Of a stretch of DNA of 64,000 nucleotides, positions 41,110-48,810 are shown piece after piece. The position numbers and the translations under genes are program-made. Within the stretch, counting starts at the first letter, position 1, and each line of letters opens with the position of its first letter. The DNA lies in contig NZ_VFNC01000002.1 in the NCBI RefSeq assembly GCF_006715395.1, positions 2,232,001-2,296,000 on the forward strand, given 5' to 3'. This DNA is from Streptomyces sp. SLBN-31 (GTDB lineage Bacteria > Actinomycetota > Actinomycetes > Streptomycetales > Streptomycetaceae). A model generated the notes under the pieces. That model searched no databases, was not told where the DNA came from, and saw nothing but the letters and a program-made list of their open reading frames with translations.

Positions 41110-41718
41110 CTACGGCAGAGCCTGCTGCGGCTCGGTCTGCTTGAGCGTGGGGTGGACGGCGACGACGATCCGGTGGTCACGACCGCCCTCGGCGTCCGGG
41201 GCGTCGTACTTGCGGATCAGCGCGGTGACCCCGGTCGTCAACTCCTCGATGAACGCGGCCCGTTCGGCGGCCGAGGCGAAGCGGACCTCGCCGTCCAGGG
41301 CGTAGGTGGCCAGCCGTTTGCGGGCCTTGGCGGCGCCGGTGATCAACGATCCGACGTCGCGTACCAGCCGGGCACCGAGGGCGAGCAGCCAGCGGGCGGA
41401 GAGCTGGTCGCGGAAGCGGTCCGGGTCCGGCTGTACGGCGGCGAGGGCGATCGGCGAGATGACGTACGACGCCGCGGTCGCCCGCATCAGCCGCTCGGTG
41501 ACGTTTCCCTTGCGGCGCTCGCCGGCCAGCTCGACCAGGCCGTGCCGCTCCAGAGCCTTGAGGTGGTAGTTCACCTTCTGCCGCGGCAGCCCGACCTGTC
41601 CGGCGAGCATGGCCGCCGAGGCGGGCCCGGCGGCCAGCTCGGCGAGCAGCCGGGCCCGTATGGGGTCCAGGGAGACGGCGGCGGCCTCGGGGTCCTCGAT
41701 CACGGTGACGTCCAGCAT
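41110..41718 (-). CDS. ArsR-like helix-turn-helix regulator
   Basis: The 202-residue regulator has an N-terminal winged helix (DPIRARLLAELAAGPASAAMLAGQVGLPRQKVNYHLKALERHGLVE). Its C-terminal region is Arg/Ala-rich with an unidentified ligand role. The start codon region abuts the BrkB fragment on the other strand at 41719, indicating that this two-gene unit marks the deletion or insertion breakpoint in that gene. It is co-transcribed with the SRPBCC gene. Confidence 0.83.
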   Translation of the reverse strand: MLDVTVIEDPEAAAVSLDPIRARLLAELAAGPASAAMLAGQVGLPRQKVNYHLKALERHGLVELAGERRKGNVTERLMRATAASYVISPIALAAVQPDPDRFRDQLSARWLLALGARLVRDVGSLITGAAKARKRLATYALDGEVRFASAAERAAFIEELTTGVTALIRKYDAPDAEGGRDHRIVVAVHPTLKQTEPQQALP

Positions 41719-41982
41719 GCGTCCACCGTCTCACCGACGTACGGCACCCTGTCCGGGGCCATTGTGTTCCTGGTGTGGCTGTGGCTGTCGAACCTGGCGA
41801 TCCTGCTGGGGCTGGAGTTCGACGCGGAGCTGTCCCGTGAGCGGGCGGTGATCCACGGGCGGTCGCCGGCCCAGGAGCCGTACGTCGAGCCTCGCGACAC
41901 CCGGAAGTGGCCGCCGAAGCTGCGGGCGTCGTTGCGGGCCGCGGCACGGACCACCGCCGCCAAGCCACCGGTGCGGCCCTGA
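41719..41982 (+). pseudogene. YihY/BrkB family membrane protein, C-terminal fragment
   Basis: Codons read SPTYGTLSGAIVFLVWLWLS, then NLAILLGLEFDAEL and SRERAVIHG. This matches the last membrane helix and tail of YihY/virulence factor BrkB proteins, which are normally about 280-350 residues. No start codon, ribosome site or upstream two-thirds is present; the upstream sequence is the opposite-strand regulator gene. It is a remnant left by rearrangement. BrkB genes often lie near holin/DUF3618 genes, which are next here. Confidence 0.78.
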
Positions 41983-42002
41983 GGGTCACTCCCGCCCCTC
42001 GG

Positions 42003-42040
42003 CCGGCAGGGATGCCGCCTGCCGGCAGGGAAGCCGCCTG
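42003..42040. repeat. Tandem 19-bp direct repeat
   Basis: CCGGCAGGGATGCCGCCTG is followed immediately by a copy with one change (T to A). It lies just after the BrkB remnant. Confidence 0.7.
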
Positions 42041-42050
42041 GAACAGCGGG

Positions 42051-42081
42051 ACGCCGGACGGGTACGGTTCCCGTCCGGCGT
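42051..42081. terminator. Bidirectional hairpin between BrkB remnant and DUF3618 gene
   Basis: Perfect 12-bp arms ACGCCGGACGGG/CCCGTCCGGCGT surround a 7-base loop. It could stop transcription from both converging directions. Confidence 0.7.
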
Positions 42082-42107
42082 CTGCGGCATCCCGCGGCGG
42101 CTGCCCG

Positions 42108-42602
42108 CTACTTCTTGGGGTACCTCCACGACACCACCACGACCGCCAGCACCGCCGCGCCGATGAGCAGCGCCGGCCGCGGGTTGCGCACCGCCGCCTT
42201 GACGACGGGCCTGGCCGGCCAGGGCATGCCGTGTTCCGCCCTGTCCTCCAGGGTGTGCCGGGTCCGAGCAGTCCTGTCCTGGGCGGTGTGGCCGGCCTTC
42301 AGAGCCCGGTCGTGGGCCTGGTGACCGGCCCTGGTGGCCGTGTCCTGGACCTTGTGGCCCGCCTTCGTGGCCCGTTCCTGCACCGTGTGACCCGCGTGGG
42401 CCGCCGTGCTGCGCAGCTGCACGGTCATCGCGCCGGCCTTGTCCCTGAGGTCCGCCGCGCGGGCCCGTGCGCGACCCTTGACGTCCATCTTGCCTGCCAA
42501 CTCCTCGACCGTGTCGCCGAGTTCACTGCGGGTCTGCTCGATCTGCCGCCGCAGTTCCTCGGCTCCCTCGACGCCCGTCTCCCCGGCCGCCTTGTCCGTC
42601 AT
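42108..42602 (-). CDS. DUF3618 domain protein with C-terminal membrane segment
   Basis: The 164-residue protein has the DUF3618 motif LRRQIEQTRSELGDTVEELAGKMDVKGRARARA at about 18-50. A long apolipoprotein-like amphipathic stretch follows with repeats of the type AGHTVQERATKAGHKVQDTATRAGHQ. A single membrane helix (PALLIGAAVLAVVVVSW) ends in a basic tail. It probably lies along the inner membrane face. The ATG overlaps the stop of the holin-family gene (ATGA). Function is unknown; the pair is common in actinobacteria. Confidence 0.82.
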   Translation of the reverse strand: MTDKAAGETGVEGAEELRRQIEQTRSELGDTVEELAGKMDVKGRARARAADLRDKAGAMTVQLRSTAAHAGHTVQERATKAGHKVQDTATRAGHQAHDRALKAGHTAQDRTARTRHTLEDRAEHGMPWPARPVVKAAVRNPRPALLIGAAVLAVVVVSWRYPKK

Positions 42603-43018
42603 CGGTGTGCCCTTTCCTTGATCTCCTCGACATCGGCCTTGACGCTGCCGAGGGCCTCCTCCGGCGTGGGAGGCGTGGCCTTGCGCAGCTGGGCGCGGCC
42701 CGTCGCGCCGAGGACGGCGGCGATCACGAACAGCACCGCCGTGACGATGAGCGCCGCGGCCCACACGGACAGCACCAGCGAGAGAGCGGCGATCGCCGTC
42801 CCGGCCGCGGCGAGCAGGCCGGCGTAGGCGAACGCGCCCGCCGCCCCGAGCAGTCCGCCGCCGCGTCCGGCGCGCCGGCCCTTGGCGGCGAGCTCCTCCT
42901 TGGCGAGGGCCACTTCCTGTCGTAGGAGCCGGGAGAGCTGTTCGGTGGCCTGGTTGACGAGTTCGCCCACGGAGCGGTGCTCGTCGCGCACCGGCCCGGG
43001 CTGCATGGTCCCGGTCAC
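42599..43018 (-). CDS. Phage holin family (Holin-X/DUF1469) membrane protein
   Basis: The 139-residue protein has a helical N-terminus (SVGELVNQATEQLSRLLRQEVALAKEELAAKGRRAG) typical of actinobacterial holin-superfamily III proteins. Two membrane hairpins follow (GLLGAAGAFAYAGLLAAAGTAIAALSLVL; WAAALIVTAVLFVIAAVLG). The GTG at 43018 is chosen since GGAGG lies 5 bases before it. Despite the name, this chromosomal pair with DUF3618 is probably an envelope protein, not a phage lysis gene. Confidence 0.83.
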   Translation of the reverse strand: MTGTMQPGPVRDEHRSVGELVNQATEQLSRLLRQEVALAKEELAAKGRRAGRGGGLLGAAGAFAYAGLLAAAGTAIAALSLVLSVWAAALIVTAVLFVIAAVLGATGRAQLRKATPPTPEEALGSVKADVEEIKERAHR

Positions 43019-43087
43019 GGTCGCCTCCTCTCGTGTTCCTGTCGTTCGATACGTTCGGAACACTGCGGGTACCCGTCCCGCCTCCGG

Positions 43088-43783
43088 CTACCCCTGCCGC
43101 CCTCCCCGGCCGCCGGGCTCGCCGAGCCTGGCCAGCTGGGTCTGGAACCAGTCGAGGCGGGCCTGCAACAGGGCCGCCTCCGCGACCAGTTCGGGCACTC
43201 CGAGGTGATCGGCGGGCGGACCGGTCCCGGCTGCCCGCGAGGCGCCTTCGGCCCGGGCCACGACGCGCAGGCCCTCCCCCGCCAGCCGGGCGAACGCGGC
43301 GAGCGAGACGGACGTACGGGCCCGGACGCAGCCCGCGCAGGAGGGGGCGAGGACGCGCCAGCCGGGGCGGCCCCGGCCCGCGTCGGCCAGGGCCGCGGCG
43401 ACGGCGCCGCAGGCACAGGGGCCGACCGTGGCGGTGCGCACCCGCTGGCGGGCGTAGCGGAAGCCGCGCTCGAAGCGGATGTAGCGGCCGAGGACCACCA
43501 CCTCGAGCAGGACGGCGTCCCGGTGCTCGGCCGTGCACAGCAGCGCCTCGGCCGCCGTACGGTCGTGAACGCAGTGGAAGCCGCAGTCGCAGCGGCGGTG
43601 CGGTGCGCCGTGCCGCAGGCCGTAGACGCAGGACGCGTCGGCCAGGACCCCGTACGGCAGCGCACCGCCCAGCGACACACCGGTGAACCCGGCCCGGCGC
43701 CCGTCGTGGGACAGCACCGGGTGGGCGATCTTGAATCCGGTCGGCGGCTCCGTAGGGCGTTCCTCCGGAAGCCGCAGCCTCAT
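43088..43783 (-). CDS. Hypothetical Cys-rich protein
   Basis: I do not recognise a family in this 231-residue soluble protein. It has Cys clusters (HRRCDCGFHCVHD; VGPCACGAV; APSCAGCVRAR) that could form one or two zinc sites, suggesting a nucleic-acid or protein-binding role. The N-terminal part is rich in Gly/Pro and the C-terminal 60 residues are helical (VPELVAEAALLQARLDWFQTQLARLG). The ATG overlaps the stop of a 43-residue ORF upstream, so the two are co-translated. Confidence 0.68.
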   Translation of the reverse strand: MRLRLPEERPTEPPTGFKIAHPVLSHDGRRAGFTGVSLGGALPYGVLADASCVYGLRHGAPHRRCDCGFHCVHDRTAAEALLCTAEHRDAVLLEVVVLGRYIRFERGFRYARQRVRTATVGPCACGAVAAALADAGRGRPGWRVLAPSCAGCVRARTSVSLAAFARLAGEGLRVVARAEGASRAAGTGPPADHLGVPELVAEAALLQARLDWFQTQLARLGEPGGRGGRQG

Positions 43784-43911
43784 CGGGCCGCCGGGACCTC
43801 TTCGGGGGCCTTCAGTTCCTCGGTGATCTCCTCGGACAGTTCGGGCTCTTCCTCATGGATCTGCGGGCGTTCCTCCGCGACTCCGGTCGCCAGTGCCTTG
43901 CCGAGCTTCAT
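43780..43911 (-). CDS. Small acidic protein, 43 residues
   Basis: The ORF encodes MKLGKALATGVAEERPQIHE and continues with a Glu-rich tail ending VPAAR. GGAGG lies 4 bases before the ATG, a strong ribosome site, and the stop overlaps the next start (ATGA on the minus strand), so it is a real gene. No membrane segment or known motif is present. Function is unknown; tight coupling suggests it works with the Cys-rich protein. Confidence 0.7.
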   Translation of the reverse strand: MKLGKALATGVAEERPQIHEEEPELSEEITEELKAPEEVPAAR

Positions 43912-44072
43912 GACGCCTCCCATGACCAGCGGTCTGTCACCGTTCTGCCATGGTGACGCAAGACGGCCGCGAGGGACATAGGGCCCAAAGCAGAACAGCG
44001 TAGGAAGCCTTACCCATATCTCGTAGAAGATTTAAGTGGAGCTTCACTGTCGTTCTGCCGAAGACTGCTGCC

Positions 44073-44975
44073 ATGACGACGACCGCACGCTCCGCACCGC
44101 CCTTCGGCCGTGCCCTCTGCGCGATGATCACGCCGTTCGCCGACGGCGGCGGACTCGACCTCGGCGGGGCCCAGCGACTCGCCGACCGTCTGGTCTCCCT
44201 CGGCTGCGACGGCCTGGTGCTCTCCGGGACCACGGGAGAGTCGCCGACCACCACGGACGCCGAGAAGGCGGCGCTCGTCGAGGCGGTGCGGGAGGCGGTG
44301 GGCGGCCGGGCGTCGATCGTGGCGGGCGTCGGCACCTTCGACACGCGGCACACCGTGGAGCTCGCACTGGCCGCCGAGAAGGCGGGCGCCGACGGCGTGC
44401 TGGTGGTCAGCCCGTACTACAGCCTGCCTCCGCAGGACGCGCTGGAGGAGCACTTCCGGACGGTCGCCGACGCCTCGGGGCTGCCGGTCGTCCTCTACGA
44501 CATCCCGGGCCGCACCGGCACCCGTATCGAGCCGGACACGATGCTCCGGCTCGCCGAGCACCCGCGGATCGTGGCGGTCAAGGACTGCTCCTACGACTTC
44601 CTCGCCGCCCAGAAGGTTCTCGCGCGCACGGACCTCGCGTACTACGCGGGCTGTGACGAGCACAACCTCGCGCTGTACGCGGTGGGCGGCGCCGGTTACA
44701 TCAGCACGGTCGCCAACGTGGTCCCCGACCGGCTCCGCGCGGTCCTGGACGCGTTCGAGGCGGGCGACACCCCCGTGTCCGCCCGCCTCCAGCAACGCGC
44801 CACGCCGCTCATCGAGGCGATGATGTCGGCGGGCCTGCCCGGCGCGGTCACCGCCAAGGCCCTGCTGGGCGAACTCGGCCTGCCCGCCGGTCCGGTCCGC
44901 GCCCCGCTGCGGCCCGCCGGCCGCGAGGCGGTCGACGGGCTGCTCGCGGCGTACCGGGAGCTGACCGACGGCTGA
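44073..44975 (+). CDS. dapA: 4-hydroxy-tetrahydrodipicolinate synthase
   Basis: This 300-residue aldolase condenses pyruvate with aspartate semialdehyde in lysine/DAP biosynthesis. It has true DapA residues: SGTTGESPTT with Thr pair, Tyr142 and Arg147 in LYDIPGRTG, and Schiff-base Lys170 in IVAVKDCSYD. Two other DapA-superfamily genes in this window lack the IPGRTG motif. An AT-rich leader with a near-palindrome AGTGGAGCTTCACT (44034-44047) precedes the gene, and the ribosome site is weak. dapD lies about 2.5 kb downstream. Streptomyces often has two dapA copies, so this may be the secondary one. Confidence 0.85.
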   Translation: MTTTARSAPPFGRALCAMITPFADGGGLDLGGAQRLADRLVSLGCDGLVLSGTTGESPTTTDAEKAALVEAVREAVGGRASIVAGVGTFDTRHTVELALAAEKAGADGVLVVSPYYSLPPQDALEEHFRTVADASGLPVVLYDIPGRTGTRIEPDTMLRLAEHPRIVAVKDCSYDFLAAQKVLARTDLAYYAGCDEHNLALYAVGGAGYISTVANVVPDRLRAVLDAFEAGDTPVSARLQQRATPLIEAMMSAGLPGAVTAKALLGELGLPAGPVRAPLRPAGREAVDGLLAAYRELTDG

Positions 44976-44987
44976 AGCGGCGGCCGC

Positions 44988-46217
44988 TCAGCGGCGGGCG
45001 AAGACCGGATGCCAGGCCTTGAGGTCGTCGTACATCTGCTTCTGCACGCCGCTCAGCGGTACGACCTTGTCACTGCCGATCGTCACGACCACCAGCCGGG
45101 CACGGTACGGCTCGTCCAGGCCGCTCGCCCGCTCCCAGGCGACGAGCCGCCGGTCGTCGGCCCAGGCCAGCAGCTCACCGCCGCGGACCCTGGTGATCTC
45201 CTCGCCGCTTCGCGGGTCACGGATCGAGGAGTACGACTTGCCGGGGGCCACCTCCTTGGTGAGGCCGAGGGCGGCGAGCCGGCCGTTCGGGGACAGCCTG
45301 GCGGGAACGTCCGAGCGCAGGTACCTCTCGTCCGCCGGGGCCGCGACCTTGGCGCCCCGGTGGTCGTAGAACTGCTGCATGCCGTCCCGGCCGCCGATGA
45401 CCTGCGCGTACATCAGGTCGCCGGCGCGGCTGAACGCGAAGTCCTGACGGGAGTTGGTGTTGCGGTCGAAGGCGACCGGCGTCCAGGCGCCCTCGCCGGA
45501 GGCCACGTCGAGGTCGTAGAAGCCGGACCGGCTGGAGTCACCGAACCCGGCTTCCCAGGCCCATACCTCCTTGTGCCGGCTGTCGCGCACCTTCACCTTG
45601 GTGCGCAGATCGGGATTCCCGTCGTACGTCGTGGCCACGAGCCTGCGGCCGTCGTCCGAGAACGCGAGCCCGCCGACGCCGTGCTCGACCTGGATCCACC
45701 GCTTCACCCTGCCCGTGGCCAGTTCGAGCAGACCGATCCGCTGGGCCGGCAGGTTCCGCTCCAGCACGGCGGCGGTCCTCAGGCCGGGGGCGACGGCGAC
45801 GATCGACCACCGGGCGTCCTTCTCGTACGTGCCGGTCCTCGGGTCGAGCAGCCGGTAGGTGCGCTCCTGGACGGCCGTGTGCTCGGTCGTCGGCCGGTTG
45901 CGGACCGTGTAGTACGCGGCCAGTACCGCGTTCCCGGCCCCCACCAGCTCGCGCGGCGGCGACTGGTCCGGGTGAGCGGTGATGCCGTCCTTCCGCACGA
46001 CGTCCGACGGACGCACGTCGCTCTTGCCTGACTCCAGCAGCGGTACCCCGACCGCGACGGCCACCACGGCGGCCGTGGCCGCGGCCATGGAGGCGAGCCT
46101 GCGGGCGCGGCGGCGCCGGCGGGTGGCCAGCACCCGGTCGGCGAACCCGCCCCCGGCCGACGGCTGTTCGGCGGCCAGTTCGCGCAGGGAGTCCCGCAGC
46201 AGTTCCTCGACGTTCAC
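44988..46217 (-). CDS. Sigma-factor-linked membrane protein with beta-propeller-like domain
   Basis: The 409-residue protein has a short cytoplasmic N-terminus (MNVEELLRDSLRELAAEQPS), basic residues and one membrane helix (MAAATAAVVAVAVGVPLL). A WD40/TolB-like extracytoplasmic domain follows, with repeated blades such as GVGGLAFSDDGRRLVA and PARLSPNGRLAALG. The GTG overlaps the sigma factor stop (GTGA). By position it is the partner, and possibly the anti-sigma factor, of that sigma factor. No zinc HxxxCxxC anti-sigma motif is present, so control would be by another mechanism. Confidence 0.75.
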   Translation of the reverse strand: MNVEELLRDSLRELAAEQPSAGGGFADRVLATRRRRRARRLASMAAATAAVVAVAVGVPLLESGKSDVRPSDVVRKDGITAHPDQSPPRELVGAGNAVLAAYYTVRNRPTTEHTAVQERTYRLLDPRTGTYEKDARWSIVAVAPGLRTAAVLERNLPAQRIGLLELATGRVKRWIQVEHGVGGLAFSDDGRRLVATTYDGNPDLRTKVKVRDSRHKEVWAWEAGFGDSSRSGFYDLDVASGEGAWTPVAFDRNTNSRQDFAFSRAGDLMYAQVIGGRDGMQQFYDHRGAKVAAPADERYLRSDVPARLSPNGRLAALGLTKEVAPGKSYSSIRDPRSGEEITRVRGGELLAWADDRRLVAWERASGLDEPYRARLVVVTIGSDKVVPLSGVQKQMYDDLKAWHPVFARR

Positions 46218-46777
46218 GGACGCACCTCCACGGGCGAGTAGTCACGGGACGGCGCGTCCGCGGCGTCCGGCCGGCCGAGCGCGCCCAGCTCCGGCGCGAG
46301 GGCGCGCAGCCGGGCGAGCGAGCGGTGGGTGGTGGACCGTACGGTGCCCACCGAGCAGCCGAGGATCCGCGCCACGTCGGCCTCCGGCAGGTCCTCGAAG
46401 TAGCGCAGCACCAGGACGGTGCGCTGCCGGGCGGTGAGACGGGCGAGCGCGCCGCGCATCAGCAGCCGCAGGTCGGCGTCGGCGGCGCCGTCCCGGCCGG
46501 CTCCGGTGTCCGGCGGTTCGGCGACCGTCAGCTCCCGTCTGCGCCACTTCAGCCGCCAGCGGCTGATCTGCTGCCGGTAGAGCACCTGCCGTACGTACGC
46601 CTCCGGTTCCTCGATCCGGCGCCACCGCCCCGCCGCCTTGATCAGGGCGTTCTGCAGCAGGTCCTCGGCGGCGTGCCGGTCGCCGCCGCTCAGCAGCACC
46701 GCCGTCCTCAGCAGCGCGGACGACCGGTGTTCCACGAACTCCCGGAAGCTGTCCTGCGCCTCGGCATCCATCGTCAC
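46214..46777 (-). CDS. SigE-family ECF RNA polymerase sigma factor
   Basis: The 187-residue sigma factor has region 2 at about 10-75 (FREFVEHRSSALLRTAVLLSGGDRHAAEDLLQNALIKAAGRW) and region 4 at about 110-165 (LTARQRTVLVLRYFEDLPEADVARILGCSVGTVRSTTHRSLARL). The motif and length match the actinobacterial SigE (SigE-70 related) family. The GTG at 46777 or the ATG at 46771 could be the start; AAGG precedes the latter. It is co-translated with the downstream membrane protein. Confidence 0.88.
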   Translation of the reverse strand: MTMDAEAQDSFREFVEHRSSALLRTAVLLSGGDRHAAEDLLQNALIKAAGRWRRIEEPEAYVRQVLYRQQISRWRLKWRRRELTVAEPPDTGAGRDGAADADLRLLMRGALARLTARQRTVLVLRYFEDLPEADVARILGCSVGTVRSTTHRSLARLRALAPELGALGRPDAADAPSRDYSPVEVRP

Positions 46778-46908
46778 CTTCGCCTTCCCCCGGGCGGACC
46801 GCTCGTCCGCCCCTGTGCCCCTTGTGACGCGCGCGGCCGCCGGGCGCTATGCCTGCGCCCCGGAAGATTCTCCGCCGGTCGCACCGGGATCTGCCGTAGG
46901 TTGTCCGT

Positions 46909-47412
46909 GTGCGCCGTCCGCTGCTCTTCCTCGACGTCGACGGTCCCCTCAACCCGTGGGCGGCCCAGCCGTACGGGCGTCCCGAGGGCTACACGACGAT
47001 CGTCGTCGCCCTCCAGCCCGGCCGGGCCCTGCCCGTGTATCTGAACCCCGGGCACGGGGAGGCCCTCCTGACCCTCGACTACGACCTGTGCTGGGCCACC
47101 ACGTGGATGGACGCGGCCAACCGCTGGATCGCCCCCGTCGTCGGGCTGCCCCCGCTGCCGTACGTCGACTTCGGCGCGGGCCTGTTCGCGCTGCGCCCCG
47201 ACGGGGTGCACTGGAAGACGGAGGCGATCGTGGCGTACGCCGCGGGGCGTCCGTTCGCCTGGGTGGACGACGAACAGAGCCCGGCGGACGAGGAGTACGT
47301 GGGCCGCGCCCACCCGGGCGCCGCGCTGCTGCACCACGTCGACCCGCGCGTCGGCCTGCGCGAGGAGGACTTCACGGCACTGGCGGGGTTCGCGGCGGGG
47401 CTGCGGACCTGA
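46909..47412 (+). CDS. HAD-like hypothetical protein
   Basis: The 167-residue protein begins with a HAD motif I, LLFLDVDGPLN. WATTWMDAANRWI follows, and then the motif IV-like FAWVDDEQSPADEEY, so a magnesium-dependent phosphatase fold is likely. It is common in Streptomyces and annotated only as hypothetical or HAD domain-containing. The GTG start lies directly after a TAGGTT box (46897-46902) with no ribosome-binding site, consistent with a leaderless transcript. The substrate is unknown. Confidence 0.75.
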   Translation: MRRPLLFLDVDGPLNPWAAQPYGRPEGYTTIVVALQPGRALPVYLNPGHGEALLTLDYDLCWATTWMDAANRWIAPVVGLPPLPYVDFGAGLFALRPDGVHWKTEAIVAYAAGRPFAWVDDEQSPADEEYVGRAHPGAALLHHVDPRVGLREEDFTALAGFAAGLRT

Positions 47413-47439
47413 CGGCGGCCGTCGGCCCCGCTCGCACGA

Positions 47440-47476
47440 ACGCCCTCCCGGGCCGGCCTCGGCCGCGGAAGGGCGT
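47440..47476. terminator. Convergent terminator hairpin
   Basis: ACGCCCT (47440-47446) pairs with AGGGCGT (47470-47476), with an inner GGCC-rich helix. It lies between the HAD-like gene and the dapD stop. Confidence 0.55.
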
Positions 47477-47514
47477 GGTCCACGTGGACGACCGCGGTGC
47501 GCGGTCGCCGGTGG

Positions 47515-48504
47515 TCAGTTGTGGCTGTGCAGGATCTCGTTCAGGCCGCCCCAGACCGCGTTGTTCGGGCGGGCCTCGACCGTGCCGGTGACCGAGTTGC
47601 GGCGGAAGAGGATGTTGGAGGCGCCGGAGAGTTCACGCGCCTTGACGATCTGGCCGTCGGGCATGGTGACGCGGGTGCCGGCGGTGATGTACAGCCCCGC
47701 CTCGACCACGCACTCGTCGCCGAGCGCGATGCCGACGCCGGCCTCGGCGCCGATGAGGCAGCGCTCGCCGACGGAGATGATGACGTTGCCGCCGCCGGAG
47801 AGGGTGCCCATGGTGGAGGCGCCGCCGCCGATGTCGGAGCCGTCGCCGATGACGACGCCCGCGGAGATCCGGCCCTCGACCATGGAGGTGCCGAGGGTGC
47901 CGGCGTTGAAGTTGACGAAGCCCTCGTGCATGACGGTGGTGCCCTCGGCGAGGTGCGCGCCGAGGCGGACGCGGTCGGCGTCGGCGATCCGGACGCCCTT
48001 GGGGGCCACGTAGTCGGTCATGCGCGGGAACTTGTCGATCGAGGTCACCTGCAGGTGCAGGCCCTCGGCACGGGCGTTGAGCCGTACCTTCTCCACGTCG
48101 TCGACGGCGACGGGACCGAGGGAGGTCCAGGCGACGTTGGCGAGGAAGCCGAAGATGCCGTCCAGGCTCTGGCCGTGCGGCCTGACCAGCCGGTGCGACA
48201 GCAGGTGGAGGCGCAGGTAGACGTCGTGCGCGTCGATCGGCTTCTCGTCCAGCGAGGAGATGACCGTACGGACCGCAACGACCTCGACGCCACGCCGGGC
48301 GTCCGGGCCGATCGCCTTCGCCGCGCCCTCGCCCAGCACTTCCACGGCCTGCTGCGCGGTCAGCCGCTCGGTACCGGACGGGCCGGGCTCGGCGGTCAGC
48401 TCGGGCGCGGGGAACCAGGTGTCGAGGACGGTGCCGTCGGCGGCGATCGTGGCGAGCCCGGCGGCCGCGGCGCCGGTCGTACGAGGAGCAGTCGTGTCGG
48501 TCAT
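47515..48504 (-). CDS. dapD: Tetrahydrodipicolinate N-succinyltransferase
   Basis: The 329-residue left-handed beta-helix acyltransferase carries out the succinyl-CoA step of DAP/lysine synthesis, actinobacterial type. The hexapeptide-repeat core includes [52 protein letters not shown], with the catalytic Glu region [10 protein letters not shown]-terminal [24 protein letters not shown] is diagnostic. The ATG follows a -10 TAGGTT by 6 bases without ribosome site, so a leaderless mRNA is likely. Confidence 0.93.
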   Translation of the reverse strand: MTDTTAPRTTGAAAAGLATIAADGTVLDTWFPAPELTAEPGPSGTERLTAQQAVEVLGEGAAKAIGPDARRGVEVVAVRTVISSLDEKPIDAHDVYLRLHLLSHRLVRPHGQSLDGIFGFLANVAWTSLGPVAVDDVEKVRLNARAEGLHLQVTSIDKFPRMTDYVAPKGVRIADADRVRLGAHLAEGTTVMHEGFVNFNAGTLGTSMVEGRISAGVVIGDGSDIGGGASTMGTLSGGGNVIISVGERCLIGAEAGVGIALGDECVVEAGLYITAGTRVTMPDGQIVKARELSGASNILFRRNSVTGTVEARPNNAVWGGLNEILHSHN

Positions 48505-48810
48505 GAGGGCAACCTAACCGCCCGAAGGCCACCCAGGCCAACCAGCACCCCCGACATCTCAGGTGCCGAACGCCGCACCCCGCCGCCGTGACGCCCCACC
48601 GCTGCGCCGGGGCGGGCGGCGCGCACACCATCGGTCGGCCGACCGCCCCACCGCTGCGCCGGCGACGCCACACCCGTCCTCACGGCGGTCGGCGCGCGCT
48701 GTGCCGGGCCCACCGCACCACCCACTCGGCCTCCGCGCCCTCGCCCTCGCGCGGCCCGGTCCGCGTGGCATCCCGCGGCGCCGACAGCCCACCCCCGCGC
48801 CGACCGGTGT
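48505..48810. other. 306-bp intergenic region with dapD promoter and repeats
   Basis: A minus-strand -10 TAGGTT (48516-48511) lies 6 bases before the dapD ATG. A direct repeat CGCCCCACCGCTGCGCCGG occurs at 48592-48610 and 48644-48662. A perfect palindrome CGGTCGGCCGACCG lies at 48632-48645. I see no gene or convincing terminator. Confidence 0.55.

Noticed and set aside
42599..43018. A prophage indicated by a holin-family gene
   Set aside because: No integrase, capsid, tail, endolysin or attachment repeats are present; the gene is paired with DUF3618 as in many actinobacterial chromosomes.
44988..46217. A zinc anti-sigma factor (ZAS) for the SigE-type sigma factor
   Set aside because: No HxxxCxxC motif occurs in the N-terminal cytoplasmic part, so only a positional partnership is claimed.
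48592..48662. The 19-bp direct repeat as a CRISPR or attachment site
   Set aside because: There are only two copies, low complexity, no spacer series, and no integrase or cas gene.
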